Below are positions 49,523-58,500 of a stretch of 64,000 nucleotides of DNA, piece after piece. Origin of the DNA: Amyelois transitella (Eukaryota; Arthropoda; Insecta; Lepidoptera; Pyralidae); contig NC_083529.1 of assembly GCF_032362555.1 (NCBI RefSeq), forward strand, positions 1 through 64,000. Reading direction: 5' to 3'. The position numbers and the translations under genes were made by a program. A model generated the notes under the pieces. That model was not told where the DNA came from. It worked only from the letters and a program-made list of their open reading frames with translations, and searched no databases. The first letter of the stretch is position 1. The number at the start of each line of letters is the position of its first letter.

Positions 49523-52500
49523 CAAGATACAGTACAGACAGAAAATTTAGAAAAATCATCAAAAAACATAAATAAAATTTGCATGATTAGTAGTAATAAT
49601 AGCAATAAGATGTTATCAATTGCAGAGAGCACTTTCGGCAATTGTAAAATTTGTCACTACATAAAACCTAATTGTGGAATTCAAAAGTTATTAGAAAACT
49701 TACATTTAAAACTTGAAGAGTACTCTCTAAGGGACTTTTGTATTATTTTTATTGGTCAAGATGATTTCAAGAAAACTGACAATTACTTTGACTTAGTATT
49801 AAATATAAGAGAGATACTGCAATCAATTACTCACACAAATATTGTTTTATGCTTGCCGACATTTTTATGTAACAATTTTTCAACAATTTTTAATTGGAGA
49901 TTAGAATTATTTAATAATTTACTATACTTGGACAATCATACACATAAATATGCTTATTTATTGGATTCAAATTTAAATTTATCCTATGACAATAAAATGT
50001 TTTCTTTTCATTTAGGTTCTATTAATAATGTAGGCATGAGACAAATATTTTTGGATTTAGAACAATTATTTATAGATATTTTAAGTTATGACAATAGTGA
50101 TGTAACAGGCGAGATAAATATTGGTACGCATTCAGATTTTTTTCGACTTTACTAACAATGATGACATCTTAACTATCTTACACCAAAACATTGCAGGGCT
50201 TTTAAATAAGTCAAACTTGTTAGCTGTTCATTTAGAAGAATTAATTGATAAAAAAATCGATGTAGATATTGTTTGTGTGACTGAACATTTTATGGAGTCA
50301 GGCTTTGAAGATATTTTGAACATCTCAAACTTTCGTCTTGCGGCACACTATTGTAGGAATGGTATAAAACGTGGTGGTTCATGTATTTTGGTAAAAAATT
50401 GTATTCATTTTAAAGAGTTAAAATGGGTATCAGAACATTCGGTAATTGGTGTTGTTGAATATTGCGCAATAGAATTAACTCAGTATCGATTAATTCTATT
50501 ATGTGTTTATAGACCAGCAACTTCAAAAGATTATAATACTTTTTACGCTCAATTAGATCTAATATTAAAGACATTAAGTATGAATTCGAATAAACAAATA
50601 GTAATGTGTGGGGATTTTAACATTAACATTTTAATAAAATCCGACTTATCTCAAGATTTTGAAAATTTCCTTAGTTGTTACAATCTTAAGTTACAAATAC
50701 GTGAAATCACTAGACCAATGACAAAAACCTGTCTGGATAATTATGCACACAATTTAAATTTGTCATGTAGAACTAAAGTAATTGAGCTAGCATTATCTGA
50801 TCATACAGCTCAAATTATTCATATCCCGGTTAGTAAAATTAATAAATTAAGTTATTGGTACGTTAAAAAACGAGTTTTATCTCTGGAACACTTATGTATT
50901 TTTAAAAAATACATTAATGACTTCCCATTTTCAGGCATTTATAACACCGATGATCCAAATATTGCTTTTGATTTTTTTCTAGAAAATTTCCAAATGTTGT
51001 ATAATCTCTGTTTTCCTTTTAAACGTATTACTTTAGGAAATAAAAAGAAATTAAAGTGGATCTCTAAAGGTATAAAAACTTGTTGTAGGAAAAAAAGACT
51101 ACTTTTGTGGAAATATAGAAAATCGCCATCAGTAGAAACTAAACAGACACTATCAAATTATTCTAAAAAATTGAATAAAATTATAAATTTAACTCAAAAA
51201 TCTCAAAATTCACATTATATCACCAAATCACAAAATAAATCAAAAGCAGCTTGGCAAATTATAAACGATAGAAATAAAAATAATGAATATATTACAAAAA
51301 TTGAAAAAAATGGAGAAGTAATTTCAGACCCAAAAACAATTGCAAATGCTTTTAATACACATTTTATTGATAAAATAGAAAAATCATCAAACATGTTATG
51401 TGACAGAGTGGATTTACCGTTACAGCCACAAACTATGTTTCTGATGCCTATACTGACTGAGGATGTTGTTAAAATTATACAATCACTTAAAAATAAAACT
51501 AGCACAGGTTATGATAATATTTCTACAAAAGTTATAAAATTTGTTTCTGATGATATATCGGGCCATTTATGTCATTTAATAAATTTGTGCATCACTGCTG
51601 GAATCTACCCAAATAGCTTGAAAACTACGGTTATAAAACCACTACATAAAAAAGGAGACAAAAAAGACATGTCTAATTTTAGACCAATAGCTTTGGGTTC
51701 AATTTTCACAAAAATTTTTGAAAAGTATTTATTTGAATGTATTTTTAATTACTTGACAAAATATAACATTTTATGTGACGAACAACAGGGATTTAGGAAA
51801 AATAGAACAATTAATATGGCAATTTATGATTTATTTGACATTGTTATGAGAAACGTAGATAATAAGACACCCGTGTGTGCACTATATACAGATATGACAC
51901 AAGCATTTGATTATGTCAATCACAAAAGATTATTGAATAAAATGAGTATTTATGGTATTAGAGGAAATGTTTTAAATTTAATTGAATCATACCTTCTAAA
52001 TAGGAGTCAATATGTAGAAGTAAAAAGTTTATGTTTAAAATCAAAGAATGAAGAGGTTCACAGATCTGAATCAAGAATAAATAGATTCGGAGTACCTCAA
52101 GGAAGCGTACTGGGGCCACTGCTGTTTCTAATTTATATCAATGATCTTCCAAAATATATACGACATAAAATGGTTTTATTTGCTGACGACAGTACGGCCA
52201 TAATCAAATGTGACGATACGAATGAATACGAATGTGACATAAATACAGTTTTAAATGATATTATAATGTGGTTAGACTCAAACAATCTGAAAATTAATTT
52301 GCAAAAAACTAAATTAATGCAGTTTCATCAAAGAAAATTACCACCTAATCTGAATATAAATTATAATGGCTACAGGCTGGAGGAGGTACAATCAACAAAA
52401 TTTCTAGGACTTTCGATTGACAGCAAATTAACATGGTCCTCTCACACTGAGCAAGTATGCAAAAAACTTTATAAAGCAGTATATGCTTTGTTCAAATTGT

Positions 52501-55500
52501 CAAAAAAAGTTAACATTGAAGTGGTATTAACTGCTTACCATGGTTTAGTTACACCTCATTTACGATACGGCGTTATTTTTTGGGGTAACTCGAGTGGTAA
52601 TGACAAAGTTTTTAAGGCACAAAAAAGGTGTTTAAGATCGATGTACAATTTGCAAAGTACAGTCAGTTGTGTACCGATATTTAAATCACTGAAATTATTG
52701 ACACTTCCATGTATTTTTATATTAGAATTATGTATATTTGTGAAATTGAATTCGAATTTATTCAAAAAACTTTCCGACATTAGGATGAGGGTAGATCACA
52801 TCAGACCCCAACACAAATATAAGTTGGTAACTGGTGGATTTAAAACTGCCATGATGAATAAAAATGTTATCGGAATGGCTCCCATAATTTTTAATAAAAT
52901 ACCCGACAACATTAAAATTCTCGATTTTGTGACATTTAAAAATAAATTGAAATCATTTTTGACAGACAGATGCTATTATAATATAAATGACTTTCTAAAT
53001 GACGATTTAAAGGACTGGAATTAGCCACTTTGACGTATTGCTTTGGGATATATTTGTATGTGTTTTTTTTTTCTTTCTTTTTTAATGGTTTGGAAGCAAT
53101 TGGTATTTTTTTGTTCTTTTTTTAATTTTGCGACTAAGTACCTTAATTATTGTACGTCTATTATAGACAGGCCACAGTGACACCTTACATGTTTATCATT
53201 TTTATATCTTTTATACCTGTGTACCACAATAAATATTTTTGAATTTGAATTTGAATACTATGTACATACTTTAATTACACATTTTTCCCCTTTTTTTTCA
53301 GATTTTTCTGTTTGCGTATTTCAGTTTACAAAATAAAAACTTGAAATATCGCGTTATTTACGAGTACGAGTTCCGCCGCGGCACATATACTCGTAGCATA
53401 GTGAGTGAACTATTTAATAAAAGCAGTGCGGTTGCAGGCACGTCGCGGCTGGTGTGGTCGCAGTCGTACTACGACACGGAGGCGTGGGAGCGGCTGCTGC
53501 GAGACAGCCTGCGCGAGCTGCAGCTGTCCGAGTGCGCGCGCCGCAACACGCCCAAGGTTTCTATCTATTTCTTCTCGTATAATAATACGAGTGTTCTAAT
53601 TCAACATTTTATTCATTATTATGGGACTTTTCAACATCACTTAATAATTTTATTGTAATATCGATTGACTTAGATATACTGCCCCCTCCAAAGTGTCAGT
53701 GCAGAAGAAGCGGTAACAAACTGCACTGCAGTATTCTGTACACTGTTTAATTTACCGACCGTGTTTTTTAAATGTATGTTACCGCAGAACTCCGGATGTA
53801 TATTCCAATTTGAAAAATTGGTATGTTAGGTACCAACTCGCTAATTGCTTGGGAAAAACTAATGTTTATTATATTTTCAATTATTTTTAGCTTTTAAATG
53901 TTCATTTTATGTAATTTTTGTATAACTTATATTTATTCAACGTACATTGCATAGAATAAATTAGACAGACAGTGTCTGGCAACAGACGTAATTTGTGAGA
54001 CATCGTGATGATTCACACTTCATCGGCGTGACAGTCGGCCATGAAGACTGCGTGCCAATTTTATGAAACGTAGAGCTATTGATTAATGTGTAACAAGAAT
54101 ACGGTGGATAGTGGTGTTGCACTGGTGATGTAATGTTAGGCATAACCTGCTATGTGTGAGGTTGAGTTGATGGTGAGGAAAGAATGTGTGTAATTTAGTT
54201 TTATTTTATTGGAACCAATTAGTATTGAATATTATAATCATAGATGAAGAAAAGTAAGTAAACGGAGTTTATACCTATACACGAGTATGCGCGTGAGCAC
54301 ACACTCACCAATAGCGTGACAGTCGGCCGTCATGACGTGGCGTGCGTTGCAGATGGCGCTGGTGTCGTGCGTGGTGAACGCGGGCGCGCGCCTGTCGCCG
54401 TTCGTGTTCCGCACGTACGAGTGCGGGTTCCGCACGCGCTCCGCCTTCCCCGGCACCAGCCGCGCGCGCGTGTGGCACGCCGTGCGCGCGTCCGCCGCCG
54501 CGCCCACCTACTTCAACGAGTTCAGGTTCGTCTATATCTCGCAGGGCACCTCGCTCGGACGAGTGGAGTTAGTTGGTTGTACTGATAGTGTTTGTTTAGT
54601 TAGCGCACTGGCAGCTTATAAAAAAAGTTAATTTTTAAGAGATGAGTGTCAATTGTTTTTTTTTTTTTCACATTACCCACACAAAAGTTAGACAAGATAG
54701 AAGTCACGTTTTATTTTATGTTTATTTCAATGTTTTAAGTTTTATTTTACAATATATTACCTTTACAAATAATAGTGAGTTTTTAATTAACCATTTGGTC
54801 CTTCGAGCCGGATGAACTGTGAGTAAAAGTGCAAAGTGTTAGTTACAGACTTAGCGGAATTCGTGAGTAAAAACACTTATTTTCTAGTTGAAAGACTGCA
54901 AATATTGTTTCAATCTTACAATTAACAAGGACCTTTTCAGTAAAATCAATTATAAAAATCAAAGTGAGAAAGAACTTAGTACAATATTGAACTGTTTTAA
55001 CTTAATTTCTAGAAGTGATATTGGACTTGTATTTTGTTTATTCCCGAACTTTGACGCCGTGTAGTGAACATTTTTGCTGTCTTCTTTTCATACCTGCCTA
55101 CTTAATTTGTGAAATCTATACAACATGGCTAATAAGAACATTAAACAATATGTTACACAGATTATTCAAAATTCAATTAAGATTGAAAAGTTACTTACGA
55201 ATTCGAAAAAATGTGCTATAGACAAACGAACGAGAGGGTTTTTAGATTCACGTATGGAGGCGTTACAGGATTATTGGACTAATTATACAAGGATTTATGA
55301 TACTCTTTCTGGACTTGTAGACGTTGAAATTTTAGAATCGGAACATGGCTTAGACTTGGAGAAAAACTTCGAGCAAACTGAAGAATGTTATTTGGAGTTA
55401 TTATCTTGGCTTAAGGATAAGTCATATGAATTTAAACTTGATCAATGTGAAACCTCGAATTCTCACACTCACTCTGAAAGTCCTAAGATGAGGCCAAAGC

Positions 55501-58500
55501 TCCCACCGATTTCAATACCTCTATTTTCAGGCGATTATAACCAGTGGATGAGTTTTAGAGACTTATTTCGCTCACTGATTCATGATAACAATCGTTTGAC
55601 TAAAATCGAAAAACATCATTATCTTAAGTCTAGTCTATCCGGAGAAGCCGAACAACTGCTGAAAAACTACTCGCTTACTGAAGCTAACTACGATGATGCT
55701 TGGAAAAAATTGAATGATCGATATGAAAACAAAAGAATGATTGTCAACAATATCCTCACTCGATTTTTGAGTCAAAGGACATTGACCTCAGAGTCCGCAA
55801 AGGGTATAAAAGATCTTTTGGATACCTCAAGTCAATGTCTCACGTCCCTCACAAACTTGAATGTCGATTCCTGGAATGCAATAATCGTGCACATATTAGT
55901 CTCAAAGTTAGACCTTGAATCTCACAAGCTTTGGGAACAATCTTTAGAAAATTCCACAAGCATTCCAACATATGAGGATTTAATCAGTTTTCTCGAAAAA
56001 CGATTCCGAGCTATGGAAATGGTGAATATAGCACAACCTCCACTAAGAAGCACTCCAAAACCCGTTCAACATAAAGTAACTAACGTCAAAAGCTTTGCCA
56101 CTGAAATTGATACTACTTGTACTTACTGCTCACAGAACCATTATATTTGCCACTGTAAAGATTTTGCCTCTCTTTCTGTTACTGAACGTCAAGATTTTAT
56201 AAAGAAAAACAACTTATGTTTTAACTGCCTAGTAAAAGGACATTCAGTATTTAACTGCAGACAGAGTACAGTTTGCAAAAGGTGCAGACGACGTCATCAT
56301 ACCTTACTTCATCTCACCGCACCTAAGGATGAGAATTCAGCTGAACCTGATAAAGAGAAAGATACCCCAAGCTGCACCTCAGAAAACAGCACTACGCAGA
56401 AAACCTCCTGCAATATAAGTGTGAACCTGAAAGCTGAAGCAAACGATTCCCCGGTTATTCTACCTACAGCTATAATAAATGTTGAGTCACAGAACAGCGG
56501 TACTTACCCGTTAAGAGCTATGATTGATCAGGGGTCTCAAGGTTCATTTATCTCCGAAGCAGCTGTGAAGTTGTTGAAACTTAACCGTACTCCAACTACA
56601 GGCAAAATCTCAGGAATCTCTAATACATCAGTGGTAACTTCAAAGTCTATGGTCTCACTTACAGTCCATTCAACAAAAGATCACACATCAACCTTTAAGG
56701 TTAATGCCTATGTTTTAAAGAAACTCACTTCATTGTTGCCTTCACGGGAATTGCCACAAGATACTTGGCCTTCATCTATGCAGTTGGATCTCGCTGATCC
56801 AAACTTTCACAAGCCAGGGTCTATAGATGTTCTTCTCGGTGCCGACGTGCATGCACACATTCTCCTAGAAGGCTTACACAAGTGTAATTCTCTTATTGCA
56901 CTCAACTCTCGCCTTGGTTGGTTAATATCAGGCAGAGTTTCACAAACTGATTCAACAGCATACGAACATATAGTCGCTATGCATACTAAAGTTGAGAAGG
57001 ATCAGTTACTCAAAAGATCCTGGGAGATAGAAGAGAAATTACCTCACAAAAACCCGACGACTAAATTAGAAAAACAATGTGAAGAACCCTTCAAATATAC
57101 TCACACTCGACATGATGTCGAGCGACACGTCGTGCGGTTACCACCAATCCAAATGGAGAATGATCCACCCACAAGCCTTGGTGTTATCAAACCTCTTGCT
57201 TTCAGTCGCTTACAACAGAAGTATAAACGTTTTACACATAAACCTGATTTCAAGAAAGAATACAACAAATTCTTCAAACAGTTTGAATCACAAGGTCATA
57301 TGATGATGGTTCCTGAAAAGGAATTAGATGCACATAAGGTATACAACTTACCTCACCATACTGTCTTTAGGCCGACGAGTCTAAGTACCAAGCTATAGCA
57401 AGTCTTAATATCTATTCCAAGTAGTATTAGACGGAAATGCTGTAACTGAAAAAGGAAAATCACTAAACGATGAAGTTACTTTTGGATGTTCTCTTCAAAA
57501 AGACACTTTTGGCTCGTGGTGGATTTCCATTAGAAAATGGTCATCGAACACTAAAGTGGTGTTATATCAAATCCCAAAATATCACAAAAGTGACTTCCAA
57601 AGTGCCGTTAATATTAAGGTTTAATACACTATCAAAACTCTGGGCATCACCTGGAAATTATCTTCTCGAGCTATTAATTAGAGCGCATTGAAAACATACA
57701 GTTCCCACGATGGTTCCAAGTTTCAGATGACACATGTAGACGGGAGCTGCATGGTTTCAGTGATGCATCTTGTGCTGCAGTGTTGTATCTCAGAGTCTTG
57801 GCAGATGATTGTCAAGTAAGAGTCCGCCTTGTGACTACAAAATCTTAAGTTTGCCCCGGTAAAACAAATTTCTTTTCCACGCCTAAAACTCTGTGGTGCA
57901 TTACTCTTAGCTGAACTTGCCAACATGTATAAACCTGTCATACAGACACATACACCATAGGCTGCCACCATAGTTTTGTAATGGTTGCGTAAAACTCTAA
58001 ACCAGTGGACTATGTTCGTTGTAAACCGCATATCTAAAGTTTTGTCACTCACTCACTATAATATCGCTCATATCACATCACATGGACTATATTCCAGTGA
58101 ATTTCAACAGTCAAGATTATGGTGGAATGGCCCGCAAATTTAATACGATGAAAATGAAATTAAATATATTTTTGTCGACATTCCTTTATTAGATTTAGAA
58201 GTATAACACTAAAATCTTATCCAATGTTAATTGTATAGAAAATAATGTAACTTATTATTTAAATAGATTCTCAACCTACTCTTAACGTTTACAAGTTACT
58301 GCATATTGTTGTCGATTTTTTTATATTAATATATAGGATTATATAAATGTATAATTAATAAATTAAACATTTGCTGAACCTGTTTATTTGACTACGAATG
58401 AACTTTATGATGGTTTTAATCGTTGTATCAAAATGTCACAATCCATTTTCTTTGGAAATGAGATCTTTAAGTTGTTATCAGCTAACAGGTTGAAAAACTT

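Larger units (their letters stand above)
49471..53261 (+). mobile_element. CR1/Jockey-group LINE (possibly Daphne-like) in intron 6
   Basis: A non-LTR element with a partial ORF1 (49583-50155) and a complete-looking ORF2 (to 53024). Its 3' UTR ends in AATAAATATTTTTGAATTTG, a short TTTGAA repeat rather than poly(A); such microsatellite ends fit CR1-group elements. A 47-nt A-run (49471-49517) sits at its 5' side, which is unusual; it may be part of the Lys-rich ORF1 region, a 5' truncation product, or another insertion. CATACT occurs at both flanks and may be part of a target duplication. It is AT-rich, unlike the host exons. Confidence 0.75.
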
